From Parerythrobacter jejuensis (GTDB lineage: Bacteria > Pseudomonadota > Alphaproteobacteria > Sphingomonadales > Sphingomonadaceae), in NCBI RefSeq assembly GCF_039536765.1, contig NZ_BAAAZF010000001.1, forward strand, positions 558,001 through 622,000: DNA of 64,000 nt. The letters run 5' to 3'. Below the pieces are notes generated by a model. The model saw nothing but the letters and a program-made list of their open reading frames with translations. It searched no databases and was not told the DNA's origin. Positions 48,564-58,152 of the stretch are shown in pieces. The position numbers and the translations under genes were made by a program. How positions within the stretch are numbered: the first letter of the stretch is position 1; every line of letters begins with the position of its first letter.

Positions 48564-49750
48564 GCCAACCGGCGCTATCGTTGGAAGATGCGCTGGCACG
48601 CATGCTCGCCAAGCTCGAGCCTGTTGCGGCTCTGGATGTGCCGGTTGACGAAGCGCTGGGGCACTATCTCGCCCAGCCTCTAACCGCGGCCCGCACCCAA
48701 CCACCGGCGGATTTGTCCGCGATGGATGGCTATGCGATCTGTGGTGTTGGTCCTTGGGAATTGATCGGGGAAAGCCGCTGCGGGCAAGCATTTGATGGCG
48801 CGCTGGTAACGGGCCAAACCGTTCGCATCTCGACCGGGGCCATCCTCCCTGCCGGTGCCGACCGGATCCTGATCCAGGAGAACGCCACGGTCGATGGCAA
48901 ACAGGTTGCGGCCGAAGAGATACCGCCGGAAGGGCGACACATCCGGAGCAAGGCCTTCGAATTTTCCGACGGTGACAGCCTGCTAGAAGGAGGTGTTCGG
49001 ATCGGTGCGGCCCAATTGGCGTTGGCACGGTCTGCCGGGCGCGGCTCGCTATCAGTCACCGGCAGGCCGAAGGTCACAATCCTTGATACCGGGGACGAAC
49101 TCGTTGCCGACCCGACCCAATGCGCGACCCACCAGATACCCGCCAGCAATGCAGCCATGCTCTCTGCGCTGGCCGGTCAGGAGCCCACAACCATCGTACG
49201 CAATGCGCCATTGCCCGATCATCTCGATACCATTGTCGAGGCATTGCAGGCGAACCGCGATGCGGACCTGATCGTGATCACCGGCGGCGCATCTGTAGGC
49301 GATCACGATTTGGCCAAACCTGCCCTGGAGAAAGCCGGGGCCGAACTGGATTTCTGGAAAGTCGCGATGAAGCCGGGGAAGCCGCTGATGGTGGCAACGC
49401 GCGGCCAGCAATTGATCCTGGGCTTGCCAGGCAATCCGGTCTCCAGCTTCGTGACCGGTTATCTCTTCATGCTGCCCGCCATTCGCCGCCTCGCGGGCGC
49501 TTCCGCATGCCTTTCCCGCACGATCGACTTGCCGCTCGCCAAAGATTGTCCGGCTGGCGGCGTACGACGGGAGTTCCTACGCGCGGCATGGACTCAGGAC
49601 GGGCTTGTTCCACTGGTCGAACAAGACAGCAGCGCTTTGCTCGCCCTCTCACGGGCAGAAGCGCTGATTGACCGCGCAGCCCATGCCGACGGGACGAAAG
49701 CGGGAACATATGTTCCGGCCTATTGGCTCGGAAATGGCGCGATTGCTTGA
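48560..49750 (+). CDS. moeA: Molybdopterin molybdotransferase MoeA
   Basis: A 396-residue enzyme that inserts molybdate into adenylated molybdopterin. Features are the N-terminal [13 protein letters not shown], the [23 protein letters not shown] block, and the MoCF-like domain with [12 protein letters not shown] and [22 protein letters not shown]. The ATG at 48560 is preferred to an upstream TTG because it overlaps the moaC stop and matches the family start. It is followed by lexA, as in related genomes. Confidence 0.96.
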   Translation: MSQPALSLEDALARMLAKLEPVAALDVPVDEALGHYLAQPLTAARTQPPADLSAMDGYAICGVGPWELIGESRCGQAFDGALVTGQTVRISTGAILPAGADRILIQENATVDGKQVAAEEIPPEGRHIRSKAFEFSDGDSLLEGGVRIGAAQLALARSAGRGSLSVTGRPKVTILDTGDELVADPTQCATHQIPASNAAMLSALAGQEPTTIVRNAPLPDHLDTIVEALQANRDADLIVITGGASVGDHDLAKPALEKAGAELDFWKVAMKPGKPLMVATRGQQLILGLPGNPVSSFVTGYLFMLPAIRRLAGASACLSRTIDLPLAKDCPAGGVRREFLRAAWTQDGLVPLVEQDSSALLALSRAEALIDRAAHADGTKAGTYVPAYWLGNGAIA

Positions 49751-49774
49751 CTTAGCGAAATTGGTTGCCTAATT

Positions 49775-49789
49775 GTTCTTCATTCGTTC
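49775..49789 (+). promoter_or_regulatory. Alphaproteobacterial SOS box (LexA operator) of lexA
   Basis: GTTC-TTCATTC-GTTC matches the alphaproteobacterial LexA direct-repeat operator GTTC-N7-GTTC exactly. It lies 49 bases before the lexA start codon and implies autorepression relieved by DNA damage. Confidence 0.8.
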
Positions 49790-49837
49790 GCATCGACGCG
49801 CACGAGACCGGAACAGGCCATCAGGGAGCCATCGTCC

Positions 49838-50527
49838 ATGCTGACCGCAAAGCAGCACGAATTGATCCAGTTTATCCAGCGCAGGCTGGAAGAGACAGGA
49901 ATTTCCCCTTCTTTCGAGGAAATGAAGGAAGCGCTCGACCTTAAGAGCAAGTCGGGCGTCCATCGCCTGATTTCCGCATTGGAAGAACGCGGTTTCATCC
50001 GCCGCCTGCCCAATCGCGCTCGCGCTCTCGAAGTGTTGAAGCAGCCAGAAGACGTTGTCGGCGCCACGCCTGCGGCCAAGCCGGCCAATGATCTCGTTTC
50101 GGCACGAACTGCACCGCCCAAGGCGCAACCGGAACCGGCCAATGATGTGATCGATATTCCGTTGCACGGCCGGATCGCCGCCGGTGCCCCGATTGAGGCG
50201 CTGGAAGATCATCAGTCTTTGCCTGTTCCGGCGGCCCTATTGGGCCCGGGCGAACATTACGCGCTTGAAGTGTCTGGCGACTCGATGGTCGATGCTGGCA
50301 TTTTCGATGGTGACTTCGCGTTGATCCGTCGCACAGACAGCGCGCGTGATGGCGAGATTGTCGTGGCACTGGTCAACAACGAGGAAGCGACACTCAAATA
50401 TCTCCATCGCGACAGCGGGATGGTGCGTCTCGATCCGGCCAATGCGGCCTATGATGCTCAGGTCTACCAACCTGCGCAGGTTCAGGTCCAAGGCAAATTG
50501 GCGGGCCTGCTCCGTCGTTATCACTGA
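49838..50527 (+). CDS. lexA: LexA repressor
   Basis: A 229-residue SOS repressor and self-cleaving serine protease. The N-terminal winged helix (1-65) has [25 protein letters not shown]. The autocleavage bond is A115-G116 in RIAAGAP; the catalytic dyad is S149 (SGDSM) and K187 (ATLKYL). A Pro/Ala-rich linker of about 35 residues (70-105) is longer than in E. coli LexA and typical for alphaproteobacteria. An SOS box precedes it. Confidence 0.97.
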   Translation: MLTAKQHELIQFIQRRLEETGISPSFEEMKEALDLKSKSGVHRLISALEERGFIRRLPNRARALEVLKQPEDVVGATPAAKPANDLVSARTAPPKAQPEPANDVIDIPLHGRIAAGAPIEALEDHQSLPVPAALLGPGEHYALEVSGDSMVDAGIFDGDFALIRRTDSARDGEIVVALVNNEEATLKYLHRDSGMVRLDPANAAYDAQVYQPAQVQVQGKLAGLLRRYH

Positions 50528-50557
50528 TCACCATGCGGGAAGCGGAGTTGGCGAAGG

Positions 50558-52762
50558 TCAGCGCCGCTCCCTGCGATCATTGCCGCGCCACCACCCATGT
50601 TCACCTTCCCCTTGGGCGACTGATGTGAAGCTCTCGTCCTCCAGGAAGAGCGCCAATCCACCCGACTTATCGAGAAAGCGCCGATCTGCTTTGAGCCATT
50701 GCGGCTGGCACGATCGCGGCAAATACCGGTCGGCCACCACGATATCCGCACGATCGCACGCTGCCGCCAAGGCGCGCTCTTCGACAATGTCGCGGCTGCG
50801 AGCGATCAGCAAATGCCAGTCTCGGCCAGAACGTTGCAAAGTGATGACACAGAAATCCCGACTGCACTTGGCACCCGGCCAATCTGCGAGCGTGACGGTT
50901 TCACCCGTCATGCCCGAGAGCTCGAGCAAATTCTCGCGCGCATAGTCCGACCGGCTTTCGCGTAGCATGATCAACCGCTCACCCTCGCCCGCAATACCGA
51001 CATGCCGGCCATCTCCTGAAATCAGCACATCCGGCGCTGGTGTCAGCAACAGCATGACCGTTGCTACGGCCGATGGCACCAACCCGAGCAATCGCCATCG
51101 CCCGCGCCACAGGGCCAGCCACAAGCCTCCGATCACGAACAGAGCCAGAGTGCCCAGGCCCATCTGTGGCATCAATTTGACCGCGCCAGGCTGGCTGGCA
51201 GTGAAATGCGCAATGCCGAGGAGCAAATCGAGCGATTGCCCCACCAACCACCAGACCGGCCCGCCCAATCCAACCAGATCAAGGGCCAAGGCCACAGCGA
51301 TCAGCGGCATGGATATGAAGGTCACCAGCGGGATTGCGATGACATTGGCGAACGCGCCGTAAACACCCGCGCGGTGAAAATGGAACAGGACAATCGGCAT
51401 CAGCGCGATCTCGATCACGAAGCCAGTGACGAGCAGCATGATTGTGCGCCGCCCGACATGGGCAAACCAGCTTTCCTCACGGGGCGCAAGGAAACGCTTG
51501 ACCGGCTCTGCGTTGTGCAAAGCGACAATCGCGATCACGGCCGAAAAACTCATCTGAAAACTCGGCCCGATCAGCGATTCCGGCCAAAGGAACATCACAA
51601 ATGCCGCCGCAACCGATACCATCCGAAGCGACAAGGCGTCCCTCCCCAACGCAATCGCGATGAGCACGAGGACGGCCGCTGCGCAGCTCCGCACCGTCGG
51701 CACCTCGGCACCGGTCAGGAGTGTATAGCCGATGCCCGCCAGTGCACCGACTGCCGCTGCCGCAACCGGCAATCGGATCCGCAAGGCCAGCCACGGCCAC
51801 AGCGCGAGCAGTTTCAGGGCCACAAAGAAGGCTGCGGCGATGATCGCGCTAACATGCAAGCCGCTGATGGAAAGAAGGTGGGTCAGGCCCGCATCCCGCA
51901 TCGCCTCCTCATCCGCCTCGGTGATGGCGCCGCGATCCCCGCTGGCGAAGGCCGCCGCGATTGTGCCGGCCGATCCGCCGAGATTCTGCCGCACATGGCC
52001 GGACAGCAGTCGCTGAATCGCGGCCAGCCCTGTGGCTTCGGGAGCCGGTTCTATAATGTCAATCGGGCCAAGAACTGACCCAGTCGCGGCATACCCGTCA
52101 AACCATGCGCGCCGGGCAAAATTGTAAGCACCCGGCACCATCGGCGGAGCGGGTGGCATCAGCCGCGCCCGGAAGCGGATCACCGCCCCCTCGCCCAATG
52201 CATCATATGCTTGCTCACCGGGAACGTTGACCCTGATCTTTCGTGCCGTGCCTTGCTCTGCGTCACGTACGGCCAGGATCAACCTGATGCGTTGCTGGGC
52301 CGGTTGCTCCTCGCGCTCCAGTATTTTGCCTGCGAACACTTTCACTTGCGGTGCAGGATACGCCTCTGCCCCGATCATGGTTGATCGCGCCCAGATCAAG
52401 ACCAGTCCGAAAGCCAACGCAGCTGCAACTGCGACAATCGCCGATCCGAGATGGAACCGGGCCACCCGGGTGCCAATCACCCATCCCGCGAAGCCAGCAC
52501 CCATCGCAATCATCAGTGCGATGACCCATTCCCATGGCGTGTCGAGGACAAACCAGAGCGCTATTCCTGCTGCGAGTGAAACGGCGATCCAGGGGGCACG
52601 ATCAAAGCCGGCATCGGCCAGCGCGCGATCAAGCAGAGCTGCCACGCTGGACAAGCGCCAGCGTGAATGCCAAGGGCGTTGCTGCAATGCAGCATGATCG
52701 GGCGCATGCTCGCCAGCCAGGGGCACGCCTGGCGGCATATCGGGCGCGCTGTTGGTCGCCAT
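50558..52762 (-). CDS. comEC: ComEC/Rec2-family DNA-uptake channel, no metallo-beta-lactamase domain
   Basis: A 734-residue polytopic inner membrane protein. An N-terminal DUF4131 region with several helices precedes the competence domain with AGLTHLLSISGLHVSAI, the ComEC hallmark, and about eight more helices. After residue 570 there is a soluble C-terminal part without the HxHxDH motif of the metallo-beta-lactamase nuclease domain found in Gram-positive ComEC. ATG at 52762 is used; a TTG 17 codons upstream would overlap gltX. It likely moves single-stranded DNA inward, but uptake by this organism is unproven. It is divergent from gltX and convergent with lexA. Confidence 0.9.
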   Translation of the reverse strand: MATNSAPDMPPGVPLAGEHAPDHAALQQRPWHSRWRLSSVAALLDRALADAGFDRAPWIAVSLAAGIALWFVLDTPWEWVIALMIAMGAGFAGWVIGTRVARFHLGSAIVAVAAALAFGLVLIWARSTMIGAEAYPAPQVKVFAGKILEREEQPAQQRIRLILAVRDAEQGTARKIRVNVPGEQAYDALGEGAVIRFRARLMPPAPPMVPGAYNFARRAWFDGYAATGSVLGPIDIIEPAPEATGLAAIQRLLSGHVRQNLGGSAGTIAAAFASGDRGAITEADEEAMRDAGLTHLLSISGLHVSAIIAAAFFVALKLLALWPWLALRIRLPVAAAAVGALAGIGYTLLTGAEVPTVRSCAAAVLVLIAIALGRDALSLRMVSVAAAFVMFLWPESLIGPSFQMSFSAVIAIVALHNAEPVKRFLAPREESWFAHVGRRTIMLLVTGFVIEIALMPIVLFHFHRAGVYGAFANVIAIPLVTFISMPLIAVALALDLVGLGGPVWWLVGQSLDLLLGIAHFTASQPGAVKLMPQMGLGTLALFVIGGLWLALWRGRWRLLGLVPSAVATVMLLLTPAPDVLISGDGRHVGIAGEGERLIMLRESRSDYARENLLELSGMTGETVTLADWPGAKCSRDFCVITLQRSGRDWHLLIARSRDIVEERALAAACDRADIVVADRYLPRSCQPQWLKADRRFLDKSGGLALFLEDESFTSVAQGEGEHGWWRGNDRRERR

Positions 52763-52791
52763 GGAACTGATTGGAAAGGAAGCCACACAAG

Positions 52792-54225
52792 ATGGCAAGT
52801 AATAGTGGCGCAAAATCGGGGACTGTTGTTACGCGTTTTGCCCCTTCACCGACTGGATTTCTTCATTTGGGCGGGGCACGTACCGCTTTGTTCAATTGGC
52901 TATTTGCCCGTCATCATGGCGGCACTGCGCTGCTTCGGATCGAAGACACGGACAAGAAGCGCTCCACACAAGACGCTATCGACAAGATCCTCGAAGGTCT
53001 CGAATGGCTCGGCCTCGATTACGATGAAGATCCGGTGTTCCAGTCCGAACGCGGGTCGCGCCATGTCGAAGTCGCCGAGAAGCTCCTCGAAGCAGGCTAC
53101 GCCTACAAATGCTACGCCACGACTGAGGAACTGGAAGAAATGCGCGCCGCACAACGCGCGGCCAAGCAGCCACAGCGTTATGATGGCCGGTGGCGTCACC
53201 GTGATGCGTCCGAAGCGCCTCTGGGGTCGCCTTTCGTTGTCCGGCTAAAGACACCTGAAGAGGGCGAGACGACGATCGAGGACGCGGTCCAGGGCAGTGT
53301 CACCGTCCGCAATGAAGAGTTGGACGACTACGTCCTTTTGCGGGCCGATGGCTCGCCCACCTATATGCTCGCTGTAGTGGTCGATGACCACGATATGGGA
53401 GTCACGCATATTATCCGCGGCGACGACCACCTCAACAATGCGTTTCGCCAGCTGCCGATCATCCACGCCATGGACGCCATCGAGGGCGGCTGGCCGCAGC
53501 CGGTTTACGCCCATGTGCCGCTGATCCACGGTGCCGATGGAGCCAAACTGTCCAAACGCCATGGCGCAGTGGGTGTCGAGGCCTATCGCGACGAAATGGG
53601 CGTGCTCCCCGAAGCCTTGTTCAACTACCTCCTCCGGCTTGGTTGGGGTCATGGGGACAAGGAAGAGTTCACCAAGGTCGAAGCCATCGAGCTGTTTTCG
53701 CTGGAGGGTGTGGGCAAAAGCGCCTCGCGCTTCGACACCAAGAAACTGCTGAACCTCAACGGGCACCATATCCGCGAGGCTGACAATGCCCATTTGGCAG
53801 GTTTGGTGGCGGCAAAAATTGGCCCGCAGGCAGACGCCGGGCTGCTGACCAAGGCAATGGATGTGCTCAAGGTCCGCGCGAAGGATATCAACGAGTTGGC
53901 CGAGGGAGCGCAATTCCTGTTCAGCAAACGGCCGCTGGAGATGACCGAAAAGGCCGCGAAGCTGCTCGACAGCGATGGTCGCGCAAGATTGGCCAAGATT
54001 TCCGAGGCTCTCCATGCGGAAAATGACTGGACAATCGAGGCCCTCGAAGCCACTACGAAGGCGCTCGCCGAACAGCTCGAACTGGGCCTCGGCAAACTCG
54101 CGCAACCCATGCGTGCAGCTTTAACGGGTACGACAACGTCGCCCGGTATTTTCGATGTGCTCGTCCTGCTCGGCAGGGAGGAGTCCCTCGCGCGGATTGA
54201 CGCGCAGGCGGCCCCGGCCAGCTAA
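52792..54225 (+). CDS. gltX: Glutamyl-tRNA synthetase
   Basis: A 477-residue class I aminoacyl-tRNA synthetase. The HIGH motif appears as FAPSPTGFLHLGGAR and the KMSKS motif as GAKLSKRHGAVGV. The alpha-helical C-terminal anticodon domain follows (ALNLNGHHI-like region). The ATG at 52792 is chosen over one seven codons upstream because an AAGGA sequence lies before it and the family begins there. It is 29 bases from the comEC start on the other strand, so their promoters must overlap coding sequence. Confidence 0.97.
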   Translation: MASNSGAKSGTVVTRFAPSPTGFLHLGGARTALFNWLFARHHGGTALLRIEDTDKKRSTQDAIDKILEGLEWLGLDYDEDPVFQSERGSRHVEVAEKLLEAGYAYKCYATTEELEEMRAAQRAAKQPQRYDGRWRHRDASEAPLGSPFVVRLKTPEEGETTIEDAVQGSVTVRNEELDDYVLLRADGSPTYMLAVVVDDHDMGVTHIIRGDDHLNNAFRQLPIIHAMDAIEGGWPQPVYAHVPLIHGADGAKLSKRHGAVGVEAYRDEMGVLPEALFNYLLRLGWGHGDKEEFTKVEAIELFSLEGVGKSASRFDTKKLLNLNGHHIREADNAHLAGLVAAKIGPQADAGLLTKAMDVLKVRAKDINELAEGAQFLFSKRPLEMTEKAAKLLDSDGRARLAKISEALHAENDWTIEALEATTKALAEQLELGLGKLAQPMRAALTGTTTSPGIFDVLVLLGREESLARIDAQAAPAS

Positions 54226-54260
54226 GGCACGAGCAATAAGCAGGTGGTAGGAGAACAAGA

Positions 54261-55544
54261 ATGGCAGACACGGCAAAACTAGAGCTGGCAGGCCAGTCCC
54301 ACGAATTCCCGGTGCTGCAAGGCACCACCGGCCCGGACGTGGTCGATATTCGCAAGCTGTATGGCGCCACGGGCGCTTTCACCTTCGATCCCGGTTACAA
54401 GTCGACCGCCTCTTGCGAGAGCGCGCTGACTTATATCGACGGCAATGAAGGCATCCTGCTGCACCGCGGCTATCCCATTGGACAGCTGGCAGAGCATTCC
54501 AGCTTCATGGAAGTCAGCTACCTGCTGCTGAATGGTGAGCTCCCCACAGAAGATGAGCTGTCGACCTTCGACAATACCATCACCCGCCATACGATGCTGC
54601 ATGACCAGCTACGCCAGTTCTATCAGGGCTTCCGCCGCGATGCCCACCCGATGGCTATCATGTGCGGAGTGGTTGGCGCACTGTCTGCATTCTACCACGA
54701 CAGCACCGACATTTCGGATCCGGAACACCGCAAGATCAGCAGCCACCGCCTGATTGCGAAGATGCCGACGATTGCCGCTGCAGCGTACAAGTACTCCGTC
54801 GGACAACCGATGATGCAGCCGGACAATTCGCTCAGCTACACCGGCAATTTCCTGCGCATGACCTTCGGTGTGCCGGCTGAAGAATATGAAATCCACCCGG
54901 CAATTGAACGCGCCATGGACCGGATCTTCATCCTCCATGCCGATCACGAACAGAACGCGTCGACTTCCACCGTCCGCTTGGCCGGTTCGTCGGGTGCCAA
55001 CCCGTTTGCCTGTATCGCTGCGGGCATCGCCTGCCTGTGGGGCCCTGCGCATGGCGGTGCCAACGAAGCAGCGCTCAACATGCTCCAGGAAATCGGCACG
55101 CCGGACAAGATCCCGCACTATATCGAGCGTGCCAAAGACAAGAACGATCCGTTCCGCCTGATGGGCTTCGGCCACCGGGTGTACAAAAACTACGATCCAC
55201 GTGCGACGGTCATGCAGAAGACACTTCGCGAAGTGTTCGAAGCTCTGAACGTCAACGACCCAGTCTTCGAAACCGCATTGCGCCTGGAAGAACTCGCCTT
55301 GAACGATGACTATTTCAAGGAAAAGAAGCTGTTCCCGAATGTCGATTTCTATTCCGGAATCATCCTGAATTCGATCGGATTCCCGACCACCATGTTCACC
55401 GCATTGTTCGCCCTCGCCCGCACCGTCGGCTGGGTCGCACAATGGAACGAAATGATCTCCGATCCAGGCCAGGTCATCGGCCGTCCGCGCCAGCTCTACA
55501 CTGGCCCGACCGAGCGCGATTACGTTCCTATCGGAAACCGCTGA
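54261..55544 (+). CDS. gltA: Citrate synthase (type II)
   Basis: A 427-residue hexameric-type enzyme condensing acetyl-CoA and oxaloacetate. The catalytic segment [15 protein letters not shown], the oxaloacetate-binding [14 protein letters not shown] and the catalytic-aspartate region [14 protein letters not shown] are present. The N-terminal beta domain typical of Gram-negative type II enzymes is there. It is 35 bases after gltX with a GGAG-like site (GGTAGGAGAA) in front of the ATG. Confidence 0.97.
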   Translation: MADTAKLELAGQSHEFPVLQGTTGPDVVDIRKLYGATGAFTFDPGYKSTASCESALTYIDGNEGILLHRGYPIGQLAEHSSFMEVSYLLLNGELPTEDELSTFDNTITRHTMLHDQLRQFYQGFRRDAHPMAIMCGVVGALSAFYHDSTDISDPEHRKISSHRLIAKMPTIAAAAYKYSVGQPMMQPDNSLSYTGNFLRMTFGVPAEEYEIHPAIERAMDRIFILHADHEQNASTSTVRLAGSSGANPFACIAAGIACLWGPAHGGANEAALNMLQEIGTPDKIPHYIERAKDKNDPFRLMGFGHRVYKNYDPRATVMQKTLREVFEALNVNDPVFETALRLEELALNDDYFKEKKLFPNVDFYSGIILNSIGFPTTMFTALFALARTVGWVAQWNEMISDPGQVIGRPRQLYTGPTERDYVPIGNR

Positions 55545-55556
55545 CCAGAGGCCCCG

Positions 55557-55766
55557 ATGAAGCTTCCGGGGTATCTCTTGCAGATTGCAGGGCTCACCAT
55601 GCTCCTGACCGGGGCATGGTGGATCTTGCAGGGGTTGGGATGGATTGGTGATCCCGAGAGTAGCTATATCGCCGGCCAGCGTGACTGGGCCTATATCGGT
55701 GCCACAGTGCTCGCTATCGGTGGGTTTCTCGTAACTCTGGCTCGGAAATTCCAGCGAAAAGACTAG
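55557..55766 (+). CDS. Small two-helix membrane protein
   Basis: A 69-residue protein 12 bases after gltA on the same strand. Two hydrophobic helices (LLQIAGLTMLLTGAWWILQGLG and WAYIGATVLAIGGFLVTLA) flank a short polar loop (DPESSYIAGQRD), and the tail is basic. The codon usage matches the neighbours, the start follows the gltA operon, and its stop overlaps the convergent kinase gene by four bases, so it is probably real. No function is known. Confidence 0.7.
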   Translation: MKLPGYLLQIAGLTMLLTGAWWILQGLGWIGDPESSYIAGQRDWAYIGATVLAIGGFLVTLARKFQRKD

Positions 55767-57148
55767 TTGGCCTCTGCTGCTGACGGGATCATCAGGGTAA
55801 AGGTTGCCCCTTCCCCTTCAACGCTGTCGACCGTCAGTTCGCCGCCCATCGCCCGCGCAAGTCGGCGCGAGATATAGAGGCCCAGGCCCGAGCCACCATC
55901 GCCGCTTCGGCCAAGTCGCTCGAACTTTTCGAAAATGACTGCCTGTTGCTCGGCAGACATGCCTTCGCCCTCGTCTATCACGCGTGCACCGGCCATCTTG
56001 TCATTATGCGCCAATTCGATCCGTATCCGTGACCCTTCGGGCGCATAGCGGATCGCATTGCCGATCAGATTGAGCAAGACCTGCAACACGCGCCGGAATT
56101 CGCCTGTAGCAGGACAAATCTGGTCTTTGGGTGGCGCCACGATTTCGATGCTCTTTTCCTGGGCCGATACGCCCAGAATACCAGCGGCCTGACGGGCCAC
56201 GTCACCCAGGTCGATCCTGTCAGGCGCTGTGGTGAAACCCTCTGCCTCGATCACTTCGAGATCGGAAAGATCATCGATCAGCGAGAGCAAGTGCTGCCCA
56301 GCCGAGGCAATGTCGGCAGCATAGTCGCTATATTCGTCAGTCAGCGGCCCGGCCAATTTGGTCCGGATTGTCTCGGCATTGGCGATGATGCGCGAAATGG
56401 GTTGCCGCAGCACAGGGGACAAATCGCGGCCAAGCTGTGCCTGCACAGTATCGTTCTCGGCGCGTCGGCGTGATGTGCGGGTAACCCACGCCCGGTCTGC
56501 CACAAGGTAAAGTTCGAAGCCGTCACTGCCCGGTTCGGGAGCACCCACCGGGATCAAGCGTGCGGTCCATTGGCGCGGGCTGCCGTCGATTTCGCAGCGC
56601 GACTGGTCGAGCAATCTCCAATGGAGAGGCTGGGCGTGATGGTTGCCCGCAACCGTCACGAAATCCGTCCACGGCTTACCGGGATTGGCCAGCATCTCAT
56701 TGACCAGGTCCTGCAGGTCTTCCGCGTCGGAATCCACGGTCAGGATGCCCTGCTCGGGATCCAGCCTGGCGTGAAGTTCCGCCAGTGCATTGTCGATAGC
56801 ATCGCGGCGCGCAGCAGCATCATCTTCGGTTTCGCGGGTCGGCTTGCTGGTCTGCCAGGTGGCAACAGAGATCGCGCAGCCGGATTCGCTCGCCCCTTCA
56901 TATGGCGTTACCTCGACCCAGGCCGTGATGCGTTCTTCGCCGTCGAATGCCCGGATGGTCCGCGCGAGGCGCAAATCCATTTCGCGAGCCTTCTTCACCA
57001 GTTTGCGCAGTTCGTGAATGGCAATCGCGCCGGGGATCTCGCCCCCGCATCGATGTTGCAAACCAGCAATCAGGTCATCCGCCTCAACAAGATGATCCGA
57101 TCCGTCAGTCCTTGCGCGCGCAAGGGTCGTGTCCGGTGCAACCGTCAT
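55763..57148 (-). CDS. Histidine-kinase-like protein lacking the phospho-acceptor histidine
   Basis: A 461-residue soluble protein. Residues about 60-225 resemble a PAS-type sensory region. The DHp-like helices (about 236-305) carry SPVLRQPISRI where HELRTPL is expected, so the phospho-acceptor is P245. The HATPase domain is intact: N-box LLNLIGNAIRYAPEGS (358-373), G1 DEGEGM (392-397), F-box FEKF (406-409) and G2 GGSGLGL (418-424). It can probably bind ATP but not autophosphorylate in the usual way. An HELRKL at 45-50 is in the wrong domain to replace it. It is last in a four-gene operon. Confidence 0.85.
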   Translation of the reverse strand: MTVAPDTTLARARTDGSDHLVEADDLIAGLQHRCGGEIPGAIAIHELRKLVKKAREMDLRLARTIRAFDGEERITAWVEVTPYEGASESGCAISVATWQTSKPTRETEDDAAARRDAIDNALAELHARLDPEQGILTVDSDAEDLQDLVNEMLANPGKPWTDFVTVAGNHHAQPLHWRLLDQSRCEIDGSPRQWTARLIPVGAPEPGSDGFELYLVADRAWVTRTSRRRAENDTVQAQLGRDLSPVLRQPISRIIANAETIRTKLAGPLTDEYSDYAADIASAGQHLLSLIDDLSDLEVIEAEGFTTAPDRIDLGDVARQAAGILGVSAQEKSIEIVAPPKDQICPATGEFRRVLQVLLNLIGNAIRYAPEGSRIRIELAHNDKMAGARVIDEGEGMSAEQQAVIFEKFERLGRSGDGGSGLGLYISRRLARAMGGELTVDSVEGEGATFTLMIPSAAEAN

Positions 57149-57151
57149 GGA

Positions 57152-58150
57152 TCAGCCGATCTGCCAGCCAGTGGCTGAGGACAGAAGCTGGGAAGCGCGA
57201 TCGACGCGCAATTCGGAAAAACCATGCGGCAGTGAAATCTCGGGGTGAAGATACAGGAACTGTTCCTCAACCTCCTTGGGATTGAGGCCGGCAGCCCGCA
57301 GCGCCAGCGCAAGGCGTGCCAGTTGCCTGTCATTAGTGGAAAGCGCGACGATGTCACGATCCTGGCCCGATGCAGCCGCCAGCCCGGACAGGAATAGACC
57401 AACACCCGAATGGGAAACCGACAGCGAAGCACGCGCTCCGGCGCCCATACCGCTCACCAAACGGGAAAACAGGCCAAGCCGTCCACGACTTTCATCAAAC
57501 GTCTTGCGCAGCCGCGTTTCGATTTCCGCCGCCTTGGTGGCGTCGATCTCGCCAGCATGCTCGCGCCAAGCCAGCATTGCTGAGTGGAACAGATCCGCGG
57601 GCAATTCCGCCATGGGCATTTGCATACGCTTTTGCTGCTGAGCGAAGCGGGCCTGCGCGGCGAGCGCAGCCATGGCAGAGCTCGCCACGGCCGGATCCTC
57701 CGATGCAATCAATGACTGAAGCAAGGGAGACAGGACCGGATCGATGGAATTGCGCCTTTGCAGTCTCAGCGCCAGCTGGCTCTCGATCGCCATCGCATGG
57801 CAATGGGTCAGCAAGGCTGTATTGCTAGCTAGCAATGTCGCGAGGCTATCCTGGTTTTCGAGCGCGAAATCATGCGGCTCTTCCACCCCGATAACTTCCC
57901 CCTCGGCCTCGAGAAGTTGTGAAGCCAGATTGGCCAGCATGCCGCGTACGCGTGCGATGATTTCGTCGCTAAACAGCGAATGATCGTGATTGGCGAGCAG
58001 ATGCCCCAAGATCGGGCCGATCGTTCCAAGAACGACATCCCCATGCGCAAGCTCGTCGCGCATCACGGCCTCAACGGGGGCCTCTCCGGATTGTGATTGC
58101 TTAGATTGCGTCATCATGGCCTCGATCATCGGCATGCCATAGCGCAGCAT
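57152..58150 (-). CDS. Helical protein of unknown function
   Basis: A 332-residue protein with no membrane segment and no family I can name. It is mostly helical, Ala/Leu-rich, with Met clusters at the N-terminus and a Gln-rich patch (RFAQQQKRMQMPM). Several ATG codons are close together, so the exact start is unsure; none has a good ribosome site. It lies three bases before the kinase-like gene and two bases after the membrane nucleotidyltransferase-like gene, so the four genes are certainly one operon. Confidence 0.75.
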   Translation of the reverse strand: MLRYGMPMIEAMMTQSKQSQSGEAPVEAVMRDELAHGDVVLGTIGPILGHLLANHDHSLFSDEIIARVRGMLANLASQLLEAEGEVIGVEEPHDFALENQDSLATLLASNTALLTHCHAMAIESQLALRLQRRNSIDPVLSPLLQSLIASEDPAVASSAMAALAAQARFAQQQKRMQMPMAELPADLFHSAMLAWREHAGEIDATKAAEIETRLRKTFDESRGRLGLFSRLVSGMGAGARASLSVSHSGVGLFLSGLAAASGQDRDIVALSTNDRQLARLALALRAAGLNPKEVEEQFLYLHPEISLPHGFSELRVDRASQLLSSATGWQIG

Positions 58151-58152
58151 GG

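Noticed and set aside
57000-57020. HELRKL near residue 45 of the kinase-like protein as a relocated phospho-acceptor
   Set aside because: It lies before the PAS-type region, far from the DHp helices that precede the ATPase domain, and looks like an ordinary amphipathic helix.
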